Assembly: GCA_964495075.1 (NCBI GenBank)
Contig: CAZBUJ010000005.1
Location: 62,001 to 126,000, forward strand
From: JAFGJQ01 sp964495075
GTDB lineage: Bacteria; Planctomycetota; Phycisphaerae; UBA1845
Direction of reading: 5' to 3'
Length of the DNA stretch: 64,000 nucleotides
Within the stretch, counting starts at the first letter, position 1. Each line of letters starts with the position of its first letter. The notes under the pieces are model-generated. The model saw only the letters and a program-made list of their open reading frames with translations. It searched no databases and was not told the DNA's origin. A program made the translations under genes and the position numbers. This document shows positions 10,183-18,656 of this stretch, piece after piece.

Positions 10183-11311
10183 TGACCCGCCACTGCCCGT
10201 TCTCGCGAATCACCCTTCGGTACAGCGTGTCACGTTCGACCGGGTTGCAGCCGGCCTCGCGGATGAGCCGCGTGAGTGCATCGACCGTCATTTCCTGGTG
10301 TGTCGACGCGCCGTCCCGCCTGGTGATGTCGTAGTACACCACCGTGCCGTCGAGGTCGTCGACACCCCAGTTCAACGCGACCTGGGAGAGCTTCTTGCCC
10401 TGCATGATCCAGAAGGCCTTGACGTGCGGGATGTTGTCGGCCATCAGCCGTGTGACGGCCAGCGTGCGAAGGTTGGTGAGCCCGGTCGGGCCCGGCAAGT
10501 CGGATAGGGCGCTGCCGTCGGGAATGAACGGCAAGGGCACCACGCAGTTGAAGTGGGCGGCCCGCGACCGGATGGACTCTTCCTGATGCTCCCGCAGCTT
10601 GATGAGGTGCCGCAGCCGTTCGGCCGGCGTCTCCACATGGCCGTACAGCATGGTGGCGTTGGTGAAAATGCCCAGCTCGTGCGCCGCGCGGTGGACGTCG
10701 AACCATTGGGCCTCCCCGACCTTGCTCTTGAACGCCTCGTCGTGGACCCGCCGATCGAAGATCTCCGCGCCACCCCCCGGCAGCGAGCCGAGCCCCGCCT
10801 CCCGCAGGGCCTCCAGCACTTCGTGGATGGTCATGCGCGGGCGGGCGATTCGGGTGAAGTGAATGATCTCGATGGCCGTAAAGGCTTTGATGTGCATCCG
10901 GGGGCACCGGCTCCGGATCTCACGGCAGAGATCGGTGTAGTAGGAGAACGGCAGCTTGGGGTGGAGGCCGCCGACGATGTGCACCTCGGTCGCACCGGCC
11001 TGGTAAGCCTCCTGGGCCTGGTCGCTCACGTCGTTGACTGACAGTTCATATCCGTCCTTTGCCTCCTTGGACCAGGGGCGGTAGAACGCGCAGAACTTGC
11101 AGCGCAGCACGCAGTAATTCGTGTAGTTGATGTGGCGGTTGACGTTGTAATAGGCGTCGCGGCCGTGGAGCCGCTCGCGGACCTGGTTGGCGAGCGCCCC
11201 CAGCCCGTGCACGTCGCGCGACGTGTAGAGGTAGAGTCCTTCCTGCTCGGTCAGGGGTACGCCGTCGGCGACTTTGGCCTGTATGCGCGCGGCTCTGCTG
11301 GTCGTCTCCAT
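10157..11311 (-). CDS. mqnE: Aminofutalosine synthase MqnE
   Basis: The 384-aa protein is a radical SAM enzyme with the cluster motif CVLRCKFC followed by the family-typical AFYRPW. Other MqnE markers are VHIVGGLHPKLPFSYY, a SLPGGGAEIFDRRVH segment, and the C-terminal VYYDITRRDGA. MqnE joins S-adenosylmethionine to 3-[(1-carboxyvinyl)oxy]benzoate to make 6-amino-6-deoxyfutalosine, an early step of the futalosine route to menaquinone. The chosen start (ATG 11311, METTSRAAR) fits the family; a longer in-frame ORF up to 11437 encodes an Arg/Pro-rich leader that looks non-coding. The last codons and the stop lie in a heptad repeat (copy B). Confidence 0.93.
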   Translation of the reverse strand: METTSRAARIQAKVADGVPLTEQEGLYLYTSRDVHGLGALANQVRERLHGRDAYYNVNRHINYTNYCVLRCKFCAFYRPWSKEAKDGYELSVNDVSDQAQEAYQAGATEVHIVGGLHPKLPFSYYTDLCREIRSRCPRMHIKAFTAIEIIHFTRIARPRMTIHEVLEALREAGLGSLPGGGAEIFDRRVHDEAFKSKVGEAQWFDVHRAAHELGIFTNATMLYGHVETPAERLRHLIKLREHQEESIRSRAAHFNCVVPLPFIPDGSALSDLPGPTGLTNLRTLAVTRLMADNIPHVKAFWIMQGKKLSQVALNWGVDDLDGTVVYYDITRRDGASTHQEMTVDALTRLIREAGCNPVERDTLYRRVIRENGQWRVTSSVAGNP

Positions 11312-11752
11312 TGCTTGGAATGATAGGGCTATCCGGTCAGGCCGCAAAGGACGGGACGGCGGCGGCGCGGATCGGCGCCCCCGACGATAGGTTTCGATCC
11401 CGGTGGACGGCGTTTCGGTCGGTTTCTCGCACACCACATGCGGCCTTCAGGCCTGGCGGAACTACGATATCTAGTAGCCATCCGGTGGTTGTCGCCGGAC
11501 CTGATCGATCCTGGCCCGAGTCGGTCACGCGAGGCCCGCCCCCTCCACCGCTTCTTGATCGATTTCGTTCATTTCTGCGCGGGTGGGCATGCCCGGACGC
11601 GTCAGGGCGAGCCTCAGAAAGTTGGTTCTTTGGCCAAAGTCCACGTGTTTCCATCGATGTTCTGATCGGTTTGTGTATAATGGGCCCAGTGGAGTGAGAG
11701 ATTTCGTCCTGTATATGATAGGGTTCTTCCGAAAAGACGATGTAATTGGATT
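11312..11752. other. Divergent intergenic region between mqnE and the BMC operon
   Basis: This 441-bp gap has no supported gene. It separates the leftward mqnE gene from the rightward BMC operon, so it should hold both promoters. The part nearest the BMC operon (11640-11752) is richer in A/T and contains a TATAAT at 11676-11681 and a TATGAT at 11714-11719. Confidence 0.45.
11676..11681 (+). promoter_or_regulatory. Possible -10 box of the BMC operon promoter
   Basis: A perfect TATAAT lies 72 nt upstream of the first codon of the DeoR-type regulator gene. The hexamer 17 nt upstream (ATCGAT) is a poor -35, so an activator or another sigma factor may be needed, or this may be chance. Autoregulation by the DeoR-type protein is likely by analogy but no operator was identified. 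Confidence 0.35.
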
Positions 11753-12640
11753 ATGTCTCTCATGAATGCGTCAGAGCGCCAGTCAGAGATGAGCGCGTTT
11801 CTAGCGGAGCGCGGGTACGCGTCGTTGGGTGAGTTGGTCGATCGGTTCGGCGTGTCGGTCTCCACGATTCGTCGTGACCTCGATGAGATGGAGCGTAAAG
11901 GCACGGTTCGTCGCACGCATGGCGGAGCGTTCCACGTCGAGGCCCGGGAGCATCCGCTCAACTACGGCATGCGGGAGGCGAAGCACGTTGCGCACAAGGA
12001 GGCGATCGGCGAGTTGGCGGCCTCGCTCATCCAGGAGGGGGACGCGGTGCTGCTGGATGGCGGCACCACCACGTACGACGTGGCGAAGCACCTGTGCGGT
12101 CGTTCCATCCAGGTGGTGACGAACTCGCTGCCCATCGCGAGCCTGCTCGGCAGTTGGAGCGATACCGAGGTGGTGTTTCTCGGGGGCTCGATCATGCCGG
12201 GGACGGGGGTGGCCCTTGGTCGCTGGGGCGAGGAGATGCTCCAGTCGCTGCGAGTAGGCCGGGCGGTGATGGGCGCGGCGGGTGTCATGGAGGATGGGCT
12301 GTTCAACGCGAACCTCCACATGGTGGAGTTGGAGCGGCGGATGATCGACGCGGCTGACGAAGTGATCGTGGTGGTCGACCACTCCAAGTTCGGCCGCCGG
12401 TCGCTGGTTCGCCTGTGCGAGTTCAAAGAGATCGATCATCTGGTGACGGACTCGGCGGTGGATCCGCGGTGGATGCACCTTCTGCGGTCGCACGGTGTTC
12501 GGTTGCACCTGGCCGACGTGGTGGAGGAGGAGACGCCGGAATCGGGGCCGGAACAAGCGGGCGGGCAGGAGCCGGGCACCAGCGGCGGCATCGAGTGTGA
12601 ATCGGGTCCACCGGCCGACACGGACGAGGAGCAGGCATGA
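11753..12640 (+). CDS. DeoR-family transcriptional regulator of the BMC operon
   Basis: A 295-aa DeoR-type regulator. The N-terminal helix-turn-helix covers about residues 10-60 (SLGELVDRFGVSVSTIRRDL, then RRTHGGAF). The DeoR C-terminal sensor domain has the sugar-phosphate-binding signature DGGTTTYDVAKHL and VVTNSLPIA. Such proteins usually repress and respond to phosphorylated sugars, consistent with control of a sugar-phosphate BMC. It is the first gene of the operon and its stop overlaps the PduL start (ATGA). The last 38 residues are acidic and low in complexity, beyond the normal family end. Alternative start ATG at 11762; neither has a strong ribosome-binding site. Confidence 0.92.
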   Translation: MSLMNASERQSEMSAFLAERGYASLGELVDRFGVSVSTIRRDLDEMERKGTVRRTHGGAFHVEAREHPLNYGMREAKHVAHKEAIGELAASLIQEGDAVLLDGGTTTYDVAKHLCGRSIQVVTNSLPIASLLGSWSDTEVVFLGGSIMPGTGVALGRWGEEMLQSLRVGRAVMGAAGVMEDGLFNANLHMVELERRMIDAADEVIVVVDHSKFGRRSLVRLCEFKEIDHLVTDSAVDPRWMHLLRSHGVRLHLADVVEEETPESGPEQAGGQEPGTSGGIECESGPPADTDEEQA

Positions 12641-13335
12641 GTACGCTGCGGACGCCATTCGGGATCAGTCGTGAACGGATCGAGCGGATCGTGTCGGAGA
12701 TTGTCGAGGGTCGGTTCGTGCCGTCAGCGGGCGGTCCGGCGTCGTCGCTCGTGGTGAACACGTCGGCCCGGCACGTGCACATTACGCAGCAGCATTTGGA
12801 GCAGTTGTTCGGCCCCGGCGCCGAGTTGACGCCGGTGAGGTGGTTGTACCAGGACGGCGAGTTCGGGAGCGAGCAAACGGTGGACCTGATCGGTCCGAAG
12901 CGGCGCATCCTGCAGGGGGTCCGAATCCTCGGCCCGGTCCGCCCGTACACCCAGGTCGAACTGGCGTTCTCGGACGCGGTGTACCTGGGCATGGACGTCC
13001 CGGTCCGGATGAGTGGGAACCATGAGGGCACCCCCGGGTGCCTGGTTCTGGGTCCGAAGGGACACCTCAAGTTGGATCGTGGCGTGATCCGCGCCCAGCG
13101 TCACGTCCACATGTGTCCCGCCGACGCGGAGCGATATGGCGTGGTGGCGGGCGACAGGATGGATCTCGTGATCGAACACCCGACGTGCCCGATGACGATC
13201 AGCGGGATCGCGGTGCGGGTGGATCCGCGATTCAAGCTCGAGGTGCACATAGACACGGATGAAGGAAACGCGTGCGACTTGCCCAACGCGAGCGCCGTCC
13301 GCCTGGTGAAACCGGGCGGCCGCGGTCGGGGTTGA
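12637..13335 (+). CDS. pduL: Phosphate propanoyltransferase PduL (BMC phosphotransacylase)
   Basis: The 232-aa protein contains the two PduL barrel repeats with zinc-binding His motifs, NTSARHVHIT near residue 45 and QRHVHMCP near residue 150. It exchanges CoA for phosphate, turning an acyl-CoA into acyl-phosphate, and so returns CoA within the compartment lumen. Residues 9-26 (GISRERIERIVSEIVEG) form a predicted amphipathic helix typical of an encapsulation peptide, and nearly the same motif starts the aldehyde dehydrogenase of this operon. The start overlaps the regulator stop and has GAGGAG upstream. Acyl-phosphate would pass to the acetate kinase encoded three genes later. Confidence 0.96.
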   Translation: MSTLRTPFGISRERIERIVSEIVEGRFVPSAGGPASSLVVNTSARHVHITQQHLEQLFGPGAELTPVRWLYQDGEFGSEQTVDLIGPKRRILQGVRILGPVRPYTQVELAFSDAVYLGMDVPVRMSGNHEGTPGCLVLGPKGHLKLDRGVIRAQRHVHMCPADAERYGVVAGDRMDLVIEHPTCPMTISGIAVRVDPRFKLEVHIDTDEGNACDLPNASAVRLVKPGGRGRG

Positions 13336-13437
13336 GGAGGTGGTCGTCCGGCCCCGGCGTCGATTCACGTCGGTGACCGGTGAGCGAACCGCGCCGCGGT
13401 CGCCAACAGAGAGTCGGTTAGACGGCAGGAGATGAAA

Positions 13438-13737
13438 ATGGCAGCAGTCCCCGCACTAGGCATGGTGGAGACGCGTGGCCTGGTCGCACTGTTCGAAGCG
13501 ACCGACGCGATGCTGAAGGCTGCGAACGTCGAGATGTTGGGGTGGCGGAAGGTCGGTAAGGGCATGGTGACCGCGTTCGTAGCCGGCGACGTGGCCGCGG
13601 TGAAGTCGGCGATCAGCGCCGGGGAGGCCGCCGCCACCAAGGTGGGCGAGGTGGTGGGCGTGCATGTGATCCCGCGACCGCAGCCGGAACTGGCCATGTT
13701 GTATCCCGCGACAGCGAAGAGCAAGACAGGCAAGTGA
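13438..13737 (+). CDS. BMC-H shell protein 1
   Basis: A single-domain BMC (Pfam00936) hexamer subunit of 99 aa, which forms flat facets of the shell. It shows the family start GMVETRGLVALFEATDAMLKAA and the end VHVIPRPQPEL. The loop facing the hexamer pore is around VGKGMV. The ATG at 13438 has AGGAG 7 nt upstream; the in-frame ATG at 13432 lies too close to that site. A short Lys-rich tail (TAKSKTGK) extends past the domain. It lies 102 nt after pduL. Confidence 0.95.
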   Translation: MAAVPALGMVETRGLVALFEATDAMLKAANVEMLGWRKVGKGMVTAFVAGDVAAVKSAISAGEAAATKVGEVVGVHVIPRPQPELAMLYPATAKSKTGK

Positions 13738-13818
13738 TCCCACGGTGCCCGGCGAGCGGAAGCCGGATGGGCCGGGTGCGCGTGCGCCGGCCGGAGGGCC
13801 GGGCAGGAGACCAGACAG

Positions 13819-14094
13819 ATGACTCGTGAAGCCATCGGATTGGTGGAAACCATCGGAACGAACGCGGGCATCCAGGCGGCGGACGCCATGTGCAAGGCGG
13901 CGGCCGTCACGCTCGTCAAGATGATCGAAATCGGCGGGGGTTACGTGACCACAGTGATCCAAGGCGACGTCGGCAGCGTCAAGGCGGCGGTGGACGCCGG
14001 GGCGGAGGCGGCCAACGACGCCGGTGAGCTGGTCAGTGCCCATGTGATCCCCCAGCCGCACGAAGGGTTACTGCCGTCGATGACCGGCGTGTAG
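13819..14094 (+). CDS. BMC-H shell protein 2
   Basis: A 91-aa single BMC domain: IGLVETIGTNAGIQAADAM at the N terminus and VIPQPHEGLL at the C terminus. The pore loop reads IGGGYVTT, with small Gly residues that would leave a wider pore than in shell protein 1. It lies between BMC-H 1 and acetate kinase, with an AGGAG ribosome-binding site upstream. Three different BMC-H proteins in one operon suggest mixed facets with different permeability. Confidence 0.95.
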   Translation: MTREAIGLVETIGTNAGIQAADAMCKAAAVTLVKMIEIGGGYVTTVIQGDVGSVKAAVDAGAEAANDAGELVSAHVIPQPHEGLLPSMTGV

Positions 14095-14115
14095 GGACGC
14101 GGTGGCGCCACCGTC

Positions 14116-15315
14116 ATGAAGGTATTGGTTGTCAACATCGGCAGCACGTCGTTCAAGTTCTGCCTGTTCGACATGCGCGACGAACGGGTGCTCGCCCGCG
14201 GCGGCGTCGAGGGGGTAGGCCGCCCGGACGCCTGCCTGCATCGTCGGATCGGTGATGGCCCGGCGTCGGAGACGATCCGGCCCGTTGCGGACCAGGCGGA
14301 GGCGGTGCGCGTGTGCACGGAGGCGCTGGCGGCCGGGTCGGTTGACGGCAGGCCTCTGTCCATTGACGCGGTCGGCTTTAAAGCGGTCCACGGCGGATCG
14401 ATCGGCGAGCCGGTCCAGGTGACGGACGACGTGCTCCGGATCATGGCGCAGTACGCCGACATCTGTCCGGCCCACAACCCGGCGTACATCGCGGCCATGA
14501 GGGCTTTCGCGGCCCAGATGCCGGAGGTGCCGCAAGTGGCGGCGTTCGAGACCGGCTTTCACCAGACGATCCCGGACTCGCGCAACACATACGCGGTGCC
14601 GTACGAATGGAAGACCGAATACGGCATTCGCCGCTACGGGTTCCACGGGGCGTCGCACCGGTTCATCGCCTGGGAGACGGCCAAGCGGTTTGGCCGCGAC
14701 GATTTGCGGGTGATTTCCTGTCACCTGGGCGGGAGCAGTTCGATCTGCGCGCTCGACGCGGGCAGGAGCGTGGCCAACAGCTTCGGCCTGTCGCCGCAGT
14801 CGGGGGTTCCGCACAACAATCGCGTCGGTGATTTCGATGCCTATGCGTTGCCCGCGCTCGCCGCCCGCCGCGGGGAGACGTTCGACGCGCTGCTGGCCGC
14901 GATGGCCACGCAGGGCGGGTTGCTGGGGATCAGCGGGGTGAGCAACGACATGCGGGTGCTGATCGAGGCGGCGCAGCGGGGCCACCACCGTGCCGAACTG
15001 GCGGTGGAGGTGTTTGTAGAAAGCGTCCGGCATTACATCGGCGGCTACGCGGTGGCGCTGGGTGGACTGGATGTGCTGGTATTCACGGGCGGCATCGGTG
15101 AGCGGTCGCCGGAAGTTCGCAGGCGGGTGTGCCAGGGTCTGGAGTTCCTGGGCGTCCGCGTCGATCCGAAACGCAACGAGGACCCGCCGGCCGACGGCAG
15201 GCTGTCGGCGGACCGATCGCCGGTGAGCGTGCTCGCCATGGAAACGAACGAGGAGCTTGTGGTGGCCCGGCAAACCGAGACGGTGCTGACCGGCACAACG
15301 GGCGCCTTGAATTGA
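14116..15315 (+). CDS. ackA: Acetate kinase
   Basis: A full-length 399-aa acetate kinase of the ASKHA fold: VVNIGSTSFKFCLFD at the N terminus, FETGFHQTIPDSRNTYAVPY in the middle with catalytic region residues, YGFHGASHRFI, and the C-terminal TGGIGERSPEVRR. It makes acid plus ATP from acyl-phosphate, which is the energy-conserving step downstream of PduL. The position inside a shell gene run is typical of planctomycete-type BMC loci. No encapsulation peptide is evident, so it may work outside the shell. It starts 21 nt after BMC-H 2. Confidence 0.95.
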   Translation: MKVLVVNIGSTSFKFCLFDMRDERVLARGGVEGVGRPDACLHRRIGDGPASETIRPVADQAEAVRVCTEALAAGSVDGRPLSIDAVGFKAVHGGSIGEPVQVTDDVLRIMAQYADICPAHNPAYIAAMRAFAAQMPEVPQVAAFETGFHQTIPDSRNTYAVPYEWKTEYGIRRYGFHGASHRFIAWETAKRFGRDDLRVISCHLGGSSSICALDAGRSVANSFGLSPQSGVPHNNRVGDFDAYALPALAARRGETFDALLAAMATQGGLLGISGVSNDMRVLIEAAQRGHHRAELAVEVFVESVRHYIGGYAVALGGLDVLVFTGGIGERSPEVRRRVCQGLEFLGVRVDPKRNEDPPADGRLSADRSPVSVLAMETNEELVVARQTETVLTGTTGALN

Positions 15316-15355
15316 CCCCGGTCCGCGGACGGGCCGGCATCAGGAGTACGAGACG

Positions 15356-15631
15356 ATGTCAAAAGCGGCATTGGGACTGATCGAAACACGCGGGATGATC
15401 CCGGTCGTCGAGGCGGCGGACGTGGCGTTGAAGGCGGCGAACGTGAAGCTCGAGGGCGTGCGGATGGCGGGTTCCGGGCTGATCAGCCTGTCCATTTCGG
15501 GCGATGTGGCGGCCGTTCGGGCGGCCACGGAAGCGGGGGCCGCGGCGGCGGCCAAGTTGGGCGAGGTTGTATCCGTCGAGGTTCTCTCGCGCCCCCACGA
15601 CGAAGTGGACAAGATCATTCCGAAGGGCTAG
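15356..15631 (+). CDS. BMC-H shell protein 3
   Basis: A 91-aa BMC-domain protein with LGLIETRGMIPVVEAADVAL at the start and VEVLSRPHDEVDKIIP at the end. The pore loop is MAGSGLIS. It has an AGGAG ribosome-binding site 9 nt before the ATG and follows acetate kinase by 40 nt. It is most like BMC-H 1 in its N-terminal ETRG segment, so the two may have arisen by duplication. Confidence 0.95.
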   Translation: MSKAALGLIETRGMIPVVEAADVALKAANVKLEGVRMAGSGLISLSISGDVAAVRAATEAGAAAAAKLGEVVSVEVLSRPHDEVDKIIPKG

Positions 15632-15674
15632 TGAACCGCGACAATCCGGCGGTCGGCCGGGTGGGAGTCACGCG

Positions 15675-15998
15675 ATGTTCATTGGAAAAGTGTGCGGCGC
15701 GGTGGTGGCCACGCAAAAAGACGAGCGGGTCAAGGACGCCAAGCTGCTGCTGATAGAGCCACAAGTTGCGTCAGTTGATACGCCTCGGGTGTTGCGTCCC
15801 ACGGGCAGGAACCTGGTGGCGATCGACTTCCTGGGGGCCGGCGAAGGCGAGTACGTGCTGGTGACCCAGGGCAGTTCCGCCCGGCTGACCGAGATGACGA
15901 AGAACATGCCGGTGGACGCGGTGATCATCGGGATCGTTGAGTCGGTGCGGATCGAGGAGTGCGTGCTTTCGCGGGCCGATGGCACGCTGGGGAGTTGA
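15675..15998 (+). CDS. BMC-P shell vertex protein 1 (EutN/CcmL family)
   Basis: A 107-aa pentamer-forming vertex protein of the EutN/CcmL family (Pfam03319). It has the typical N terminus GKVCGAVVATQKDERVKDA, the central VAIDFLGAGEGEYVLVTQGS, and the late DAVIIGIVESV. Pentamers close the twelve corners of the shell. The ATG at 15675 has GGGAG upstream; a longer ORF in the same frame upstream is non-coding. It follows BMC-H 3 by 43 nt. Confidence 0.95.
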   Translation: MFIGKVCGAVVATQKDERVKDAKLLLIEPQVASVDTPRVLRPTGRNLVAIDFLGAGEGEYVLVTQGSSARLTEMTKNMPVDAVIIGIVESVRIEECVLSRADGTLGS

Positions 15999-16041
15999 CC
16001 GCCTCGTCTCGGGCCGCCGCGCCTGAACAGGTGAACTGCAT

Positions 16042-17520
16042 ATGACACGTGACCGATCGGGAATCTCCAGAGAGCGCATCACGGACGTCGTCGCGGCCGT
16101 GCTGTCCCAGTTGGAACGGGAGCCCGGCGGCAACGGGGGCGGTGCCATTCAAGGTGCGAGCGTGGGGTCGTCACCGGCCAGGCCCTCGCCCGGCCACGGC
16201 AGGCTGGGCGTGTTCGCCGGCGTGGACGCGGCGGTCGAGGCGGCCGCCATCGCCCAGCGGGCACTGACGGCGGCGAGCATGAGCGGCCGGGCGGCGGCCG
16301 TCGAGTGCATTCGCCGCGTGTGCCGCGAGGACGCCGAGGAACTCGGCCGCATGGAGTTCGAGGAGACCCGGATCGGCCGGCTTCAGCACAAGATCGACAA
16401 GCTCCCGCTCGCGGCGACGGTGCCCGGTGTAGAGATGGTGCGTACGGAGGCGGTGAGCGGGGATCACGGGCTGACGGTCACCGAGCGGGCGCCGTACGGG
16501 GTGATCGGGGCGGTCACCCCGGTGACGCACAGCGTGCCGACGCTCGCGTCGAACGCGATCATGATGATCGCGGCCGGCAACTCGGTGGTGTGCAACCCGC
16601 ATCCGGGCGGGGCGGGGTGCGCGGCCGAGGCGACGCGGCGCTGGAATCGCGCCATCCGCGAGGCGACGGGCATCGAGAATCTGGTCTGTGTCATCGAGAA
16701 GCCGACGCTGGAGACGGCCGACGCGATCTTCGCCCATCCCGGCATTGCCCTGCTCTGCGTGACGGGGGGACCGGGCCTCGCCAAGGCCGCGATGCGGTCG
16801 ACCAAGAAGGCCATCGTGGCCGGGCCGGGCAACCCGCCGGTGGTGGTGGACGAGACGGCCGACATTGACGCGGCGGCGCGGGGCATCATCGAGGGCGCCG
16901 CGTTCGACAACAACCTGTTGTGCATCGGGGAGAAAGAGGTCTTTGTGGTGGGCGCGGTGGCCGACGCGTTGATGGACGCGATGGCCCGCCACGGGGCCGT
17001 CCGCCTGTCGTCGTCGGACATGGACCGCGTGGCCGCCACGTGCATCCACCGGATTTCGGAGACCGGGCATTACGCGACGGACAAGGGCTACACCGGGCAG
17101 GACCCGCACGTGATCGCCCGGGCGATCGGGCTCAGCGTGCCGGAGGACACGGTGCTGCTGTTCGGCGAGACCGACGAGAGCAACCCGCTGGTGCCGTGTG
17201 AGCAGATGATGCCGGTGCTGCCGATCGTGCGGGTGCGCGATGTGGACGAGGCGATCGAGAAGGCGGTGCACCACGAGCACGGTTTCAAGCACACCGCGAT
17301 TATGTGGTCGCGGAACATCGATCGTCTGACCCGCATGGGCCAGGCCTGTGATGCGACGATCTTCGTCAAGAACGGCTCCTGCATGGCGGGGCTGGGGGTC
17401 GGCGGCGAGGGGTACACGTCGTTTTCGACGGCCTCGCCGACGGGGGAAGGGGTGACGAATCCACTCACGTTTACGCGCTATCGGCGGTGCGTGATGGTCG
17501 ATCGGTTGAGGGTAGTGTGA
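16042..17520 (+). CDS. CoA-acylating aldehyde dehydrogenase (PduP/EutE type)
   Basis: A 492-aa aldehyde dehydrogenase of the acylating class used in BMCs, which oxidises an aldehyde with NAD+ and CoA to acyl-CoA and NADH. The catalytic Cys is Cys294 in NNLLCIGEKE. NAD-binding and active-site regions include APYGVIGAVTPVTHSVPT and VTGGPGLAKAAM. Residues 7-22 (SGISRERITDVVAAVL) look like an encapsulation peptide, followed by a flexible Gly/Pro-rich linker, and the helix matches the one on PduL. The next gene follows after a 198-bp gap occupied by repeat copy C. Confidence 0.95.
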   Translation: MTRDRSGISRERITDVVAAVLSQLEREPGGNGGGAIQGASVGSSPARPSPGHGRLGVFAGVDAAVEAAAIAQRALTAASMSGRAAAVECIRRVCREDAEELGRMEFEETRIGRLQHKIDKLPLAATVPGVEMVRTEAVSGDHGLTVTERAPYGVIGAVTPVTHSVPTLASNAIMMIAAGNSVVCNPHPGGAGCAAEATRRWNRAIREATGIENLVCVIEKPTLETADAIFAHPGIALLCVTGGPGLAKAAMRSTKKAIVAGPGNPPVVVDETADIDAAARGIIEGAAFDNNLLCIGEKEVFVVGAVADALMDAMARHGAVRLSSSDMDRVAATCIHRISETGHYATDKGYTGQDPHVIARAIGLSVPEDTVLLFGETDESNPLVPCEQMMPVLPIVRVRDVDEAIEKAVHHEHGFKHTAIMWSRNIDRLTRMGQACDATIFVKNGSCMAGLGVGGEGYTSFSTASPTGEGVTNPLTFTRYRRCVMVDRLRVV

Positions 17521-17523
17521 AGG

Positions 17524-17712
17524 AGGAATTACTAATTACTAAGTACTAATTACTAATGAGGCGCCTAGGGCGTGACGTTTGTCAGCATGCGGACACCGGT
17601 TGTGAGACTTGTTCTGGCAACACAGCACTTGTCCTGGCTGCGTCGGAACTGGCGGCGCCCGCCCGAATGCGATGCCTCATTAGTAATTGGTAATTGGTAA
17701 TTAGTAATTCGA
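17524..17712. repeat. Heptad-armed intergenic repeat, copy C, inside the BMC operon
   Basis: The clearest copy. The left arm (17527-17562) is AATTACT, AATTACT, AAGTACT, AATTACT, AATGAGG and the right arm (17674-17710) is CCTCATT, AGTAATT, GGTAATT, GGTAATT, AGTAATT on the same strand, so the arms can pair. About 110 bp of GC-rich core lies between them. The element fills almost the whole gap between the aldehyde dehydrogenase stop and the next shell gene, whose GTG start follows within 10 nt without a visible ribosome-binding site. Confidence 0.75.
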
Positions 17713-17718
17713 ATCATC

Positions 17719-18003
17719 GTGCTTCTCGCTCGAGTGGAAGGTTTCGCGACGTCGACGGTCAAGCACTCTTCGCTCGTCGGGGCGAAGCTCGCCGTCGTGC
17801 AGCCGCTACGGTCGTTGATGGCGGAGCTGGTGCTGGCCATCGACGTGCTCGGTGCCGGCCGGGGAGACCACGTGCTGATCAGCAGCGACGGCAAGGGAGC
17901 GCGGGAACTGATCGGGGATGACACGTCGCCGGCCCGGTGGACCGTGGTCGGGATCCTGGACGAAGGCGGGGCATGGGCCGCGGAGGGTGAACAGAACTCA
18001 TGA
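17719..18003 (+). CDS. BMC-P shell vertex protein 2 (EutN/CcmL family)
   Basis: A 94-aa EutN-family protein. The N terminus LLARVEGFATSTVKHSSLVG and the middle AIDVLGAGRGDHVLISSDGK are diagnostic. The start is GTG at 17719, fixed by the family N terminus, but no ribosome-binding site is visible because the right arm of repeat copy C runs up to it. The stop overlaps the start of the RpiB-like gene (ATGA). It is one of three vertex proteins in this operon. Confidence 0.93.
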   Translation: MLLARVEGFATSTVKHSSLVGAKLAVVQPLRSLMAELVLAIDVLGAGRGDHVLISSDGKGARELIGDDTSPARWTVVGILDEGGAWAAEGEQNS

Positions 18004-18656
18004 GGCGTCCGCTCGTCACGGTGAAGACGCTCCTGGCCCTGGCGCGGGCCGGCGGCACGATCGATCTCGCGGCCGACGCGCTGATCACGCCGGCGGCCGC
18101 CGACTGGCTGGCGACGACGCCACTGCCCGTCCGCCGCCTCGGCGCCCACGAGTCGGTGCCGTCCCGCGAGCCCGGTCTGTACATGGTTGCGGACGGGGCT
18201 CATCCGACCGTGCACGCGTTGCTGCCGATCCTCGAGCGGCGGTACGGATCGGTCGCGTTCTGGTCCTGTTGCGGGCACGTGGCCGGCTTGATGGAGGCGT
18301 TGCGGCATGCCTGCGACGCGCTGGCCGCCGACCCGGTCCGCCGGTGCGTGGTGCTGATGCGTGACGGGTCGACTGCGCAGCTCGTGTCCAACAAACAGCC
18401 GCACGTGAGGGCGGCGATCGCGCATCGGCCGTCGCAACTGACGTGCCTCATGCGGACCCTGGGCATCAACATGCTGATCCTGGAGCACGAGCGGGTCTCG
18501 CTGCGCCAGATGCAGGGCATGATCGAGACGTTCACTTCCGGTGCGACGGCGCTGGACCCGGCCGTCGACGCCGCCCTTCGCGGTGGCTTGACGGGAGCGA
18601 GTGCCACTATGTCGACACCTGGACCCTCTTGCGGGTGCGCGAATGCGAATGGGTAA
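18000..18656 (+). CDS. RpiB/LacAB-like protein of the BMC locus
   Basis: The 218-aa protein has an N-terminal part (residues about 5-40, VTVKTLLALARAGG then LITPAAADWLA) resembling the leader segment of EutT/EutQ-type BMC proteins. Its C-terminal half (about 80-195) resembles ribose-5-phosphate isomerase B: VLMRDGSTAQLVSNKQPHVR, then AAIAHRP and LGINMLILEHERV. In RpiB the segment before the NK carries a catalytic Cys within CGTGIG; here the aligned residues read MRDGST, so that Cys is lost, while the His in AIAHRP remains. It may bind a sugar phosphate or isomerise it by another mechanism. Genes on both sides overlap it. Confidence 0.65.
   Translation: MRRPLVTVKTLLALARAGGTIDLAADALITPAAADWLATTPLPVRRLGAHESVPSREPGLYMVADGAHPTVHALLPILERRYGSVAFWSCCGHVAGLMEALRHACDALAADPVRRCVVLMRDGSTAQLVSNKQPHVRAAIAHRPSQLTCLMRTLGINMLILEHERVSLRQMQGMIETFTSGATALDPAVDAALRGGLTGASATMSTPGPSCGCANANG

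Noticed and set aside
17524..17712. CRISPR array at the heptad repeats
   Set aside because: The repeat unit is only 7 bases without spacers, and the arms are inverted around a core. No cas genes are present.
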